Assembly: GCA_014860115.1 (NCBI GenBank)
Contig: JACZKK010000009.1
Location: forward strand, 1-44,524
Direction: 5' to 3'
Length of the DNA stretch: 44,524 bases
DNA from: Ignavibacteriaceae bacterium
GTDB lineage: Bacteria; Bacteroidota; Ignavibacteria; Ignavibacteriales; Ignavibacteriaceae
Positions 16,816 through 24,994 of this stretch are shown piece after piece; position 1 is the stretch's first letter, and each line of letters opens with the position of its first letter. The position numbers were made by a program, and so were the translations under genes. Under the pieces are notes generated by a model. It did no database searches. It was not told where the DNA came from and worked only from the letters and a program-made list of their open reading frames with translations.

Positions 16816-18912
16816 TTAAATTTTGCTATTGCTGGTTATAAAATCCAATTCAAGATTTTCTAAATCTACCCGAACAAGTTTTACAGTAATTTTGTCTCCC
16901 AGCCGAAATTGTTTTTTTGTTCTCTTGCCAATTAATGAATATTTCTTCTCATCCAAAACATAAAAATCTCCCTCTAAATCTCTGGCACGAATCAGACCTT
17001 CTGCTAAAATATCAGTTAATTCAACGAAAATACCATAATTTACAACGCCCGAAATAACTGCGTGAAACTCCTCGCCTAATTTATTTTGCAGAAATTGAAT
17101 TTTTTTCAGCTTAACAGAACGGCGTTCTGCTTCCATAGCTGTTCTTTCTGTTGCAGAAATATGTTCGCAAATTTTAGTTAATTGATCAAGAGAATAATTT
17201 CTCCCGGATTTTGAAATCAAAGTTTTATCCAAAACTCTATGAACCAATAAATCCGCATATCGTCTGATTGGCGAAGTAAAGTGAGTATAGTTTTTAAAAC
17301 CCAATCCATAGTGTCCGATGTTTTTTGTTGAATATATTGCCTTTGCCATAGATCGAACAGCAAGCTCACTAATTACACTTTCTTCTTCCGTTCCTTTAAC
17401 CTGCTGCATAAGTTGATTAAACTGGGTTGCAGCTTTACCACCCTTCGGATTGAATGAATAGCCAAGTGATTTTACAAATCTTGTGAACTCAGTAATCTTT
17501 TCCTCATCCGGGAAGTCATGTACTCTGTAAACAAAGGGAATATTTCCTCGGGAAAAAATTCTTTCGGCAATAGTTTTGTTAGCAAGCAACATAAACTCTT
17601 CCACCAACATATTGCTTTCTTTCATTTCCTTTTTAAGAATATTTGATGGATGACCACTTTCATCAAGCTGAAATTCTACTTCAGGTGAAAAAAATTCAAA
17701 GCTGCCTGTTTTCATTCGCTTGCTTCTTAAATGCTTAGCTAGTTCATTCAGTAGATTGACTTCATCAGAAAAATCCCCTTCACCTGACTCAATAACTTTT
17801 TGTGCTTCCTCATAAGTAAATCTTCGCTTGCTATTTATAATTGTCCTGGCAATTTGATGATTAACCGTTTCACCTTTTCCTGTCATCTCAAAAATAACGG
17901 AAAAGGTTAGTCTGTCTTCGCTTGGAACAAGAGAACAAATATTGCTTGAAAGTTTTTCCGGCAGCATCGGAATTGCTTTGCCGACCAGGTAGACACTGTT
18001 CCCTCTTCCTGATGCTTCTTTATCAATTGAACTCCCTGCCTTCACATAATGGCTGACATCAGCTATATGAACACCGACTTTGTAATTGCCATTTTCCAGT
18101 TTTTCAATTGATAGTGCATCATCAAAATCTTTTGCATCGACAGGATCGATTGTGAAAACATTTTTACTTCTAAAGTCTATTCGTTTTCCAATTTCCTTTT
18201 CATCTATTTCCAGATTTATTGTCTCGGCTTCGGCGTTAGTTTTTTCATTAAATAAAAAAGCAATACCAAACTCACGGGCAATAGATGTTACTTCCGTGTG
18301 CAGAGTTCCCTCCTTGCCAATCACTTCAACTACTTCTCCTACAGGATTCTGCATCCTGTCTTCCCAGGATATGTTTCCAACTGCAACTTTATCTCCTGTT
18401 TTGGATTCTTTCAGACTTTTCTCATCCACATAAATATCCCTGTGAATTTTGGGATCATCAGGTGTGACAAAATAAAATGATCTGGATTTTTTCAACTGTC
18501 CGACAATTTCTTTTCTTTTTCTTTCAATCACTTTCGTTATTTGACCCTCAAGATTTTTGCCTTTCTGTTTTGCAAACAGAACAACCTCAACTTTATCACC
18601 GTGAAAAGCACTGTTAATATTACGTGCAGCTATAAAAATATCTCCGGTCTTAGAATTTTTTGGTGTGACAAAACCATAACCACCATCATTTAAATTGAAA
18701 AATCCTATCAATATGTTGGATTCAGGCATTGAGTAAAGCTTATACCTTTTGCCATTCCTTGAAAGGAACTGTTCTGATTCAAGCTGGTGTAAATCACTTT
18801 TTAGCTGATGGTAGCTTTGCTCATCCTTTATCTTCAACCGTTTAGCAATTTCTTTTGATTTAAAGGAGCTGCCGGGATTTTCTTTGAAGAAAGTTTTAAT
18901 TTGATTTTTCAT
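16816..18912 (-). CDS. rnr: Ribonuclease R
   Basis: This 698-aa 3'-5' exoribonuclease degrades structured RNA. It has an N-terminal winged-helix region (about 5-60, SSFKSKEIAKRLKIKDEQSYHQLKSDLHQLE), cold-shock/OB domains (GGYGFVTPKN, then IYVDEKSL), the RNB catalytic domain with DPVDAKDFDDALSIE (near 252-266, holding the metal-binding Asp cluster) and HIADVSHYVKAG, HFTSPIRRYADLLVHR, and a C-terminal S1 domain (about 610-690, FHAVISGVVNYGIFVELTD). Length and order match VacB/RNase R rather than RNase II. Its start ATG overlaps the tamB stop by 1 nt (TAATG), so it is likely translated by coupling. Confidence 0.96.
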   Translation of the reverse strand: MKNQIKTFFKENPGSSFKSKEIAKRLKIKDEQSYHQLKSDLHQLESEQFLSRNGKRYKLYSMPESNILIGFFNLNDGGYGFVTPKNSKTGDIFIAARNINSAFHGDKVEVVLFAKQKGKNLEGQITKVIERKRKEIVGQLKKSRSFYFVTPDDPKIHRDIYVDEKSLKESKTGDKVAVGNISWEDRMQNPVGEVVEVIGKEGTLHTEVTSIAREFGIAFLFNEKTNAEAETINLEIDEKEIGKRIDFRSKNVFTIDPVDAKDFDDALSIEKLENGNYKVGVHIADVSHYVKAGSSIDKEASGRGNSVYLVGKAIPMLPEKLSSNICSLVPSEDRLTFSVIFEMTGKGETVNHQIARTIINSKRRFTYEEAQKVIESGEGDFSDEVNLLNELAKHLRSKRMKTGSFEFFSPEVEFQLDESGHPSNILKKEMKESNMLVEEFMLLANKTIAERIFSRGNIPFVYRVHDFPDEEKITEFTRFVKSLGYSFNPKGGKAATQFNQLMQQVKGTEEESVISELAVRSMAKAIYSTKNIGHYGLGFKNYTHFTSPIRRYADLLVHRVLDKTLISKSGRNYSLDQLTKICEHISATERTAMEAERRSVKLKKIQFLQNKLGEEFHAVISGVVNYGIFVELTDILAEGLIRARDLEGDFYVLDEKKYSLIGKRTKKQFRLGDKITVKLVRVDLENLELDFITSNSKI

Positions 18913-21900
18913 TAGAATACAAAACTATATTTTAATCCGAGTTCGTTAATCATTTCACTGTAGGTTGAAGATTGATAAGGAGGTTCTTTTCTATCAAATC
19001 TAATAATTAGATTCGGAAAATATAACGGATGCTCAATCTTTACGTTCGCACGGCTGAAATCCGTGAATACCTGCGAAGTTCCGCCAATTTCATATCTGAA
19101 ATCCGCAACTTTTCCTATTAAGCTAAATTTTGTCTCGGTACCGACTTGCTGAACGTTAACACTTCGAACAACATCTCCCAGTTTTTCATTCAAAACATTG
19201 CCGACAATCGATCCCGCAAGTGAAGCTGCAGTTGAGGCAGCAAAGTTTGATTCCTGGAGTGATGCATCTTCCGGAAACTTATTTACGATAATAAAGAACA
19301 TAGCATCGGATGCAGTTTTAGTGGCATCAAGCTCAAACTGATTGGCGTTTCTTCTGCTCTTATAAACCGAAACGTTACTCTCATCCTGAAGAAAATTAGT
19401 TGTAATATTTTTAGCAGGACCCTCCACTTTGATCTTTATCTGAACGTCCCACTCATTAGCACCGGTTCTCACTGTATCGGGACTATAAAAACTTTCATAG
19501 GTTGCAGTTACGTCAACATAAGGATTATCTATCTCATTAAGAAATTTAACATTACCTTCTGCCTGAAATGTTTTAATGAAATCCAATTTTGAACCGTCAA
19601 GTAATACTAATTCCCCACGCGTAAAAGGCACATCATTAAGAATTGTATATTCAAAATTTCCTCCAAGATATGCGGTAAGATTTTGTTTAAATTCTCGTGA
19701 AAGTACAAATACAACTTTTACTTCATCTTCAACTTGAATTTTCAAATCAAGATCGAAAGGAATTATTGTTTCCTTCTGTATCTCTTCCTTCTTAAGTTCT
19801 GCAACCTGGATTAAGCTATCAATCTCCTTTTTCGATAAATCCTCATCTTCACCTAACTTAAAAATATATGTGAACTTATCATTTTCATTCGCGAAAGCAG
19901 ATTGAGTAGGTGAATATGTAATATTTGCATTCCTATCAAGTATTAAATCAGCTTTCAGATAGCTTCGGTCTTCGGATGAAGTAAACACTATATCATCGCG
20001 TGTCCTCACAGTAATATCACCAAACAATGATGGGTCAGCCGATCTGAACCGCTCATCGAGCAATTTTAAAGCGCCGGAGGCATTTAGATTAATACTTTCA
20101 ATTTGAAAATTCCGCAGGACAAATTCACCTTTAGCTGTCATCGTTCCGCCATTTTTTATATTAGGTTCGTTTTTCAGATTTAAGCTAGAGAGTACTATTT
20201 TATTATTTTCAAAGTTAATTTTGGAATCGAGAATGTATTTTAGATTATTTGCCACAAGAACAAACGAAGAATTGCTTATCGTAAGTTCACCATTATTTTT
20301 AAGATTATTGTATGGTCCGCTAAAATTAATATTTCCATTCATAAACCCATTGATGTTTCTTGTTCCTGCTATAAGGCCTGTAACAAAGCGAAGATCAAAG
20401 TTATCCGCAAAGAGAGTCATATCAACGATTTTATTCGGGATTAATCTTTCCTCCGAATAAAATGCGAAATCAATTGGAAGTGTACCCTTTAAGCCCAACC
20501 TGCTTCTTGATTGATTATTTTTTGCTTCCAGAAAGTTCAGATCAACATTAAGTAATTTGTCCGAATACTGAATTTCACTTTCAACTGAACCAAGGTAGAT
20601 GTTTTGCGCCTTAATAGAATCTATTGAATAACTAAGATTCATAACTGGATTTGCTGCAGTTCCAGTCATAACAAAATCAAGATTCAACTCGCCATCAAAT
20701 GAACTCTCGGCGGAAAGACCAAAAAGGTTTGTGTTCAAATCTTTCAACTTGAAGTTACTGAGCTTTAAAGCTAAATCTTCATTTCCTGTAAAAGACAACT
20801 GCCCACCAAGATCAAGCAATCCTCCATTATGGGCTAAAACAAATGAATCAAAATTTATTTTATCTTCCGAGTAACTGAATTTAATGTTATCTGAATTTCG
20901 CAGGTCGAATTCATAATATTTGAAAAATAATTTATCAAACAGAACATCCACGTATCCTTCATTAATAAAGAGTGAGCCTTCAAGATCCAATCTTGTATCA
21001 GACTCATATACAGTACTTAAATTTATTTTTGCATCACTTCCATCAAAATTCAAATTAAAAATAAGATCACTGATTTCGCTACCAATAAAAATTCTTTTTG
21101 CATCAACATTTAAATCTGCTATAAACCCATCAAATGATTCAGCAGATGATCTGTTCTTCATACTCAATGAAAAATCAAAATCGGATAAGTAAAAAAGTTC
21201 GAGACCATCCCAGTATTTCATCTGGTCAATTTTAGTATCGAGGGTCAATTTTGTTGTATCACCTGCCGCTAATAATTTACCCGTGATTTCTCCATCAACT
21301 TCTATTTCAGCATTCCCTAAAAAGAGTGATAGCAATTCAAATGATTTGAGTTCCAGCAGATACTGTATGTCTAAGTTCCTGTTTTTTGGTAATTCTGCAG
21401 TGACTTTTGTCAGATCAAAAGTTTTGGATTGTAAACCGGCCTTAGTAAAATCGGGAGGTTGTATCTGATCAATCTTATTCTGTATGGATGAAGAAAGCAA
21501 ATTTGATTCCTCAGAAATTACATCAATTACTTCCAGCAAAGTAAATTCACCTGTTATCGTAAGATCCGCAAGATCAGAGATAATGTTTATAACACGATTT
21601 TCATCACTGCTTCTTATATCTGCAATTAAAGTAGTGCTGTCAATTTGAATGTCATTTAGCTGCGAACTATCAATTTCAAGAACTGCGAACAAGTTTAATT
21701 TATCCATGTCGAAGTTCTCCCCGTCTCCCTTGAGAGAAATATTCAACTCAGAATTGATTCCGCTTTCTTTTACGAAATCATTGATATTAAAACCATTAAG
21801 AGCAATATCGAAACTATATTTCGTAGTTGTTGTATCAGAAAAATTAAAATCTGTGTTAAGCCTGCCTTGTGTTTCAAGTGATGTGAATACGACTTTGGTG

Positions 21901-23402
21901 TTTATAATTCCTTCCGAGCCTTCAGCAACAATACTAAAATCACTAAAAAATATTCCTTCAATAGTTGATGCGTCAGCAATCAGTTTGATTGACGATTCAA
22001 GTGACTCAGGAGAAAATTCTTTGCCTTTCAGACTGCCATTTAAATTCAGACTTGAGTTTATCCCTGCGATTGGCATCAGGTTTAATTTGTTAGTTCTGAT
22101 CTGGTAATCGTACAAAATCTCTTCACCTCTGAGATCCATTTTTACTGATCCGCTTATACTGCCTTGATCTGTCTGAAGCAATAAATATGATGCGAAATTC
22201 AAAGGCTGACCATCGTAAGCAAGAGAATCAAATTGAAGAACACCGTACTCTTTGTATGTTGGTATTTCAAGAGTTGGCAGCAGTGCAGTAACATCATCCT
22301 GATTGATGAATGAGTTTCTGAAATTCATATTTATTTTCATTTCACCGCCGTCGAGTATGTTTTGCAGATAGCCGGTTGCATTTAAATTAGTATTCGCAAG
22401 CTTTACTTCAAGGTTTTTAAGCTCAAGTTCATTTAATGTACCCTCTGCACTTACATGTGTTTCAACATTGCCTTTGAGAATATCTGTTCCTTCAATAAAG
22501 TTAGTCAAATCATCAAAGTTCAAATTCATTGTGTTCATCTCGATTTTGAAAGGAGATTTTTCGAGATCGATACCTTCCTTACTGAAAAGATAGAATTCTG
22601 ACACTCCAGCATTGAGTGAAATAAAAGATCTTTCGGTAATAATCTTCAGATCAGTTATTCCTGCCAGATCCTCAAGCAGAACAAAGTTGCCAGAAAGATT
22701 CAGAAGCTTAAATCCATTTAAATTTGGTTTAACACTGAACTCCGATATGTTGAGCTGATATTCATGTGCTGCAATATTCACATCGGCAGTAAGAGAAAGA
22801 TTAAGATTTTCTAACCTGAAGTCATCTATTACAGGCTGAGGGTAGTACGCCTTGCTATTTTTATTTGCGAGCGACTGATGTTTAAAATTAATATTCTTCA
22901 GATTCAACTCTGATACATTAATCTTCCAGTTGAATGGTTCAGTTTCGGTTACTACCTCTTTCATTACTTCCTCCTCAGGTGGGTCAGTGATTTTAGATAG
23001 ATTTAGTACTCCGTTTTCATCTTTTAAAAGAGAGATGTTTGCATTTTCTATTTCCAGCTTACGTACATAAATTGTTTTTAATAATATCCTTAAAGGACTT
23101 ATTTTTATCTCAATTTTCTCTGCTGTTAAAAGGGTATCCTCTTTAAAAATATAAGAGGTGTTAGATAAAACCAGAGTAGTGAAGATGGTTCCGTCAAGCT
23201 GTTTAATAGACAATTTTCCATTCGAGGAAGAGTTAACCTCCTCAACTACAAAATCTTTTAACCAGTTTCGGAAGGATGAAGTTTGTGTGTAACCAAAAGC
23301 TATAAGCAGAATGACAATCAAACCGATACCCGCTCCAAGAAAATAATTAATTATTCTCCGGAAGAGTGGTTTTTTAATTTTTGTTTTTTTTCGGAAAAGC
23401 AT
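18912..23402 (-). CDS. tamB: Translocation and assembly module subunit TamB-like protein
   Basis: This is a 1496-aa AsmA/TamB-family protein, longer than E. coli TamB. Residues about 14-40 (RRIINYFLGAGIGLIVILLIAFGYT) are an inner-membrane signal anchor. An N-terminal AsmA-like segment follows (LSIKQLDGTIFTTLVLSNTSYIF), then about 1000 residues of repetitive beta strands expected to form a periplasm-spanning groove for lipids. The C-terminal DUF490/TamB domain (last 250 residues) includes VPFTRGELVLLDGSKLDFIKTF and a terminal strand ending YSFVF. TamB proteins help move phospholipid or assemble outer-membrane proteins. No TamA lies beside it, but an Omp85-like barrel gene follows after rnr in the same run. 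Confidence 0.9.
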   Translation of the reverse strand: MLFRKKTKIKKPLFRRIINYFLGAGIGLIVILLIAFGYTQTSSFRNWLKDFVVEEVNSSSNGKLSIKQLDGTIFTTLVLSNTSYIFKEDTLLTAEKIEIKISPLRILLKTIYVRKLEIENANISLLKDENGVLNLSKITDPPEEEVMKEVVTETEPFNWKINVSELNLKNINFKHQSLANKNSKAYYPQPVIDDFRLENLNLSLTADVNIAAHEYQLNISEFSVKPNLNGFKLLNLSGNFVLLEDLAGITDLKIITERSFISLNAGVSEFYLFSKEGIDLEKSPFKIEMNTMNLNFDDLTNFIEGTDILKGNVETHVSAEGTLNELELKNLEVKLANTNLNATGYLQNILDGGEMKINMNFRNSFINQDDVTALLPTLEIPTYKEYGVLQFDSLAYDGQPLNFASYLLLQTDQGSISGSVKMDLRGEEILYDYQIRTNKLNLMPIAGINSSLNLNGSLKGKEFSPESLESSIKLIADASTIEGIFFSDFSIVAEGSEGIINTKVVFTSLETQGRLNTDFNFSDTTTTKYSFDIALNGFNINDFVKESGINSELNISLKGDGENFDMDKLNLFAVLEIDSSQLNDIQIDSTTLIADIRSSDENRVINIISDLADLTITGEFTLLEVIDVISEESNLLSSSIQNKIDQIQPPDFTKAGLQSKTFDLTKVTAELPKNRNLDIQYLLELKSFELLSLFLGNAEIEVDGEITGKLLAAGDTTKLTLDTKIDQMKYWDGLELFYLSDFDFSLSMKNRSSAESFDGFIADLNVDAKRIFIGSEISDLIFNLNFDGSDAKINLSTVYESDTRLDLEGSLFINEGYVDVLFDKLFFKYYEFDLRNSDNIKFSYSEDKINFDSFVLAHNGGLLDLGGQLSFTGNEDLALKLSNFKLKDLNTNLFGLSAESSFDGELNLDFVMTGTAANPVMNLSYSIDSIKAQNIYLGSVESEIQYSDKLLNVDLNFLEAKNNQSRSRLGLKGTLPIDFAFYSEERLIPNKIVDMTLFADNFDLRFVTGLIAGTRNINGFMNGNINFSGPYNNLKNNGELTISNSSFVLVANNLKYILDSKINFENNKIVLSSLNLKNEPNIKNGGTMTAKGEFVLRNFQIESINLNASGALKLLDERFRSADPSLFGDITVRTRDDIVFTSSEDRSYLKADLILDRNANITYSPTQSAFANENDKFTYIFKLGEDEDLSKKEIDSLIQVAELKKEEIQKETIIPFDLDLKIQVEDEVKVVFVLSREFKQNLTAYLGGNFEYTILNDVPFTRGELVLLDGSKLDFIKTFQAEGNVKFLNEIDNPYVDVTATYESFYSPDTVRTGANEWDVQIKIKVEGPAKNITTNFLQDESNVSVYKSRRNANQFELDATKTASDAMFFIIVNKFPEDASLQESNFAASTAASLAGSIVGNVLNEKLGDVVRSVNVQQVGTETKFSLIGKVADFRYEIGGTSQVFTDFSRANVKIEHPLYFPNLIIRFDRKEPPYQSSTYSEMINELGLKYSFVF

Positions 23403-23413
23403 TTCGCTTCAAA

Positions 23414-23893
23414 TTACTTCGAGTACCGATTAACGATCAGATCAATTATCTTGGAAGTTGATTGATCATTCACAAATTCTATGTTCATGACTTTGCCGCC
23501 GTTCTTCTCAACTATTTCTTTACCGACAATTTTTTCTACAGCCCAATCGGCACCTTTTACAAGAATATCCGGGATGATTTCAGATATTAATTTTTCCGGT
23601 GTGTCTTCATCAAATAAGACAACATAGTCAACCGGCTTTAGATTGGAAAGGATGAATGCTCTTTCTTCCTGTTTAAGAATTGGACGCTTGTATCCTTTTA
23701 TTCTTTTCACTGAGTCATCGGAATTTAATCCAACAACAAGAACATCACCAAGTTTTTTTGCTTTGGAAAGATAATCCACGTGTCCCGCATGAATCAGATC
23801 GAAAACACCGTTCGTAAAGACTACTTTTTTTCCTTCAGCTTTAAGCTTTGAACGAACTGCTTTAAGTTCTGAAAGTGAAGTTGATGAGCTCAT
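23414..23893 (-). CDS. rfaE2: D-glycero-beta-D-manno-heptose 1-phosphate adenylyltransferase
   Basis: This 159-aa nucleotidyltransferase has the cytidylyltransferase-fold signature: VVFTNGVFDLIHAGHVDYLSKAK with HAGH at 35-38, then GLNSDDSVKRIKGYKRPI and a C-terminal QSTSKIIDLI (ISTT-like loop). It transfers AMP to heptose 1-phosphate, giving ADP-heptose for the LPS inner core. It is the stand-alone equivalent of the C-terminal half of E. coli HldE. Its ATG overlaps the stop of rfaE1 by 4 nt (ATGA), and tamB follows after 11 nt. Confidence 0.94.
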   Translation of the reverse strand: MSSSTSLSELKAVRSKLKAEGKKVVFTNGVFDLIHAGHVDYLSKAKKLGDVLVVGLNSDDSVKRIKGYKRPILKQEERAFILSNLKPVDYVVLFDEDTPEKLISEIIPDILVKGADWAVEKIVGKEIVEKNGGKVMNIEFVNDQSTSKIIDLIVNRYSK

Positions 23894-24885
23894 AAAATTT
23901 CTTTTAAAACTGTTTTGAACAGTTGTTCTTTTTCAATAGGAACGATACCGACTTCTCCACATACAATTCCTGCAGCGTAATTTGCAAGGAAGCAGGCTTC
24001 ATAAATATCAGCACCGGCAGCGAGTCCTATTGTAAGTGTTGAAATTACAGTATCACCCGCACCGGAAACATCTGCAACTTTAATTGCTTTTGTCGGCATT
24101 CGTCTTTCCCTATCACCATCTTCGAACACTGCAATTCCACCTTCTCCGAGAGTTAATAGAACATATTTAGAATTTAATTTGTTGAGAAGATCTCTTCCTG
24201 CAGACGAAATGTCTTTATCGCTTTTAATCCTTATTCCAAGAACTGTTTCAGTTTCTTTTCTGTTCGGCTTGAAGACGGTTACATTTTTATATTCAAAAAA
24301 ATTATCAAACTTCGGATCAACGGTGACTAGTATATCTTTTTTATTTGCAATTGATATGATATTTGAAATGAGTGAAGGTGTCAAAATTCCTTTGTTATAA
24401 TCCTGAAGTATTATTCCATCAAGTTTTTTAAGCAAATTTTCAATGTGAGCTAAAATTTTTGACTCGATTTTATGATTGATGTACGCCTTGCTCTCTTTAT
24501 CAATTCTTACAACGTGCTGATTGTTTGCAATCACGCGAGTCTTTGTAGTAGTTGGTCTTTCGTTGTCGATAATAATTCCATCGTCTTCAATATTTTTTTC
24601 TTTTAATAATGAAGAAAAAATATTTCCGTAATTATCGTTCCCAATTACTCCAACCGGAACAGGAATTCCACCAAGAGTTAAAACATTTAAAGCAACATTT
24701 GCAGCACCACCGAAACGGAAAAATTCATCTTCAACTTCCAGCACAGGAACAGGAGCTTCGGGTGAGATTCTTTTAACATCGCCCCAGAAATAACCATCGA
24801 GCATCATATCACCAATGACTGCTATTCTTTTACCGTCAAAGCCTTTCTTAAGATCATTCAGTCGTTTATTTGAAATATCAACCAT
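23890..24885 (-). CDS. rfaE1: D-glycero-beta-D-manno-heptose-7-phosphate kinase
   Basis: This 331-aa PfkB/ribokinase-family sugar kinase has IAVIGDMMLDGYFWGDVKRISPEAPVPVLEV at 21-51, the FGGAANVALN motif at 58-67, GVIGNDNYG, and the ATP/catalytic loop DVSGAGDTVIST near 268-280 with the catalytic Asp. It phosphorylates heptose 7-phosphate to the 1,7-bisphosphate in ADP-heptose synthesis and corresponds to the N-terminal half of HldE. A phosphatase (GmhB) and isomerase (GmhA) are needed too and are not in this window. The gene begins a new run after the hairpin at 24946-24964. Confidence 0.95.
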   Translation of the reverse strand: MVDISNKRLNDLKKGFDGKRIAVIGDMMLDGYFWGDVKRISPEAPVPVLEVEDEFFRFGGAANVALNVLTLGGIPVPVGVIGNDNYGNIFSSLLKEKNIEDDGIIIDNERPTTTKTRVIANNQHVVRIDKESKAYINHKIESKILAHIENLLKKLDGIILQDYNKGILTPSLISNIISIANKKDILVTVDPKFDNFFEYKNVTVFKPNRKETETVLGIRIKSDKDISSAGRDLLNKLNSKYVLLTLGEGGIAVFEDGDRERRMPTKAIKVADVSGAGDTVISTLTIGLAAGADIYEACFLANYAAGIVCGEVGIVPIEKEQLFKTVLKEIL

Positions 24886-24945
24886 TTTTTACCTGATTTA
24901 TGCAAAATTTGAAGATTAAAATAACTATAAAATGAGAGGTTAGAA

Positions 24946-24964
24946 AGCCCCGAATAACGGGGCT
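24946..24964 (-). terminator. Probable intrinsic terminator after the T9SS cargo array
   Basis: AGCCCCG and CGGGGCT (7 bp, loop of five) form a GC-rich stem. On the minus strand it is followed by TTCT, a poor U-tract. It lies 31 nt after the stop of the last cargo gene and before rfaE1, which suits partial or full termination. Confidence 0.65.
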
Positions 24965-24994
24965 CCAAATGGGTTGAAAGATAAAATGGCGTTG

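Noticed and set aside
21649-22107. 152-codon plus-strand frame opposite tamB
   Set aside because: It is Ser/Leu-rich shadow coding opposite a conserved TamB repeat region, with no independent evidence.
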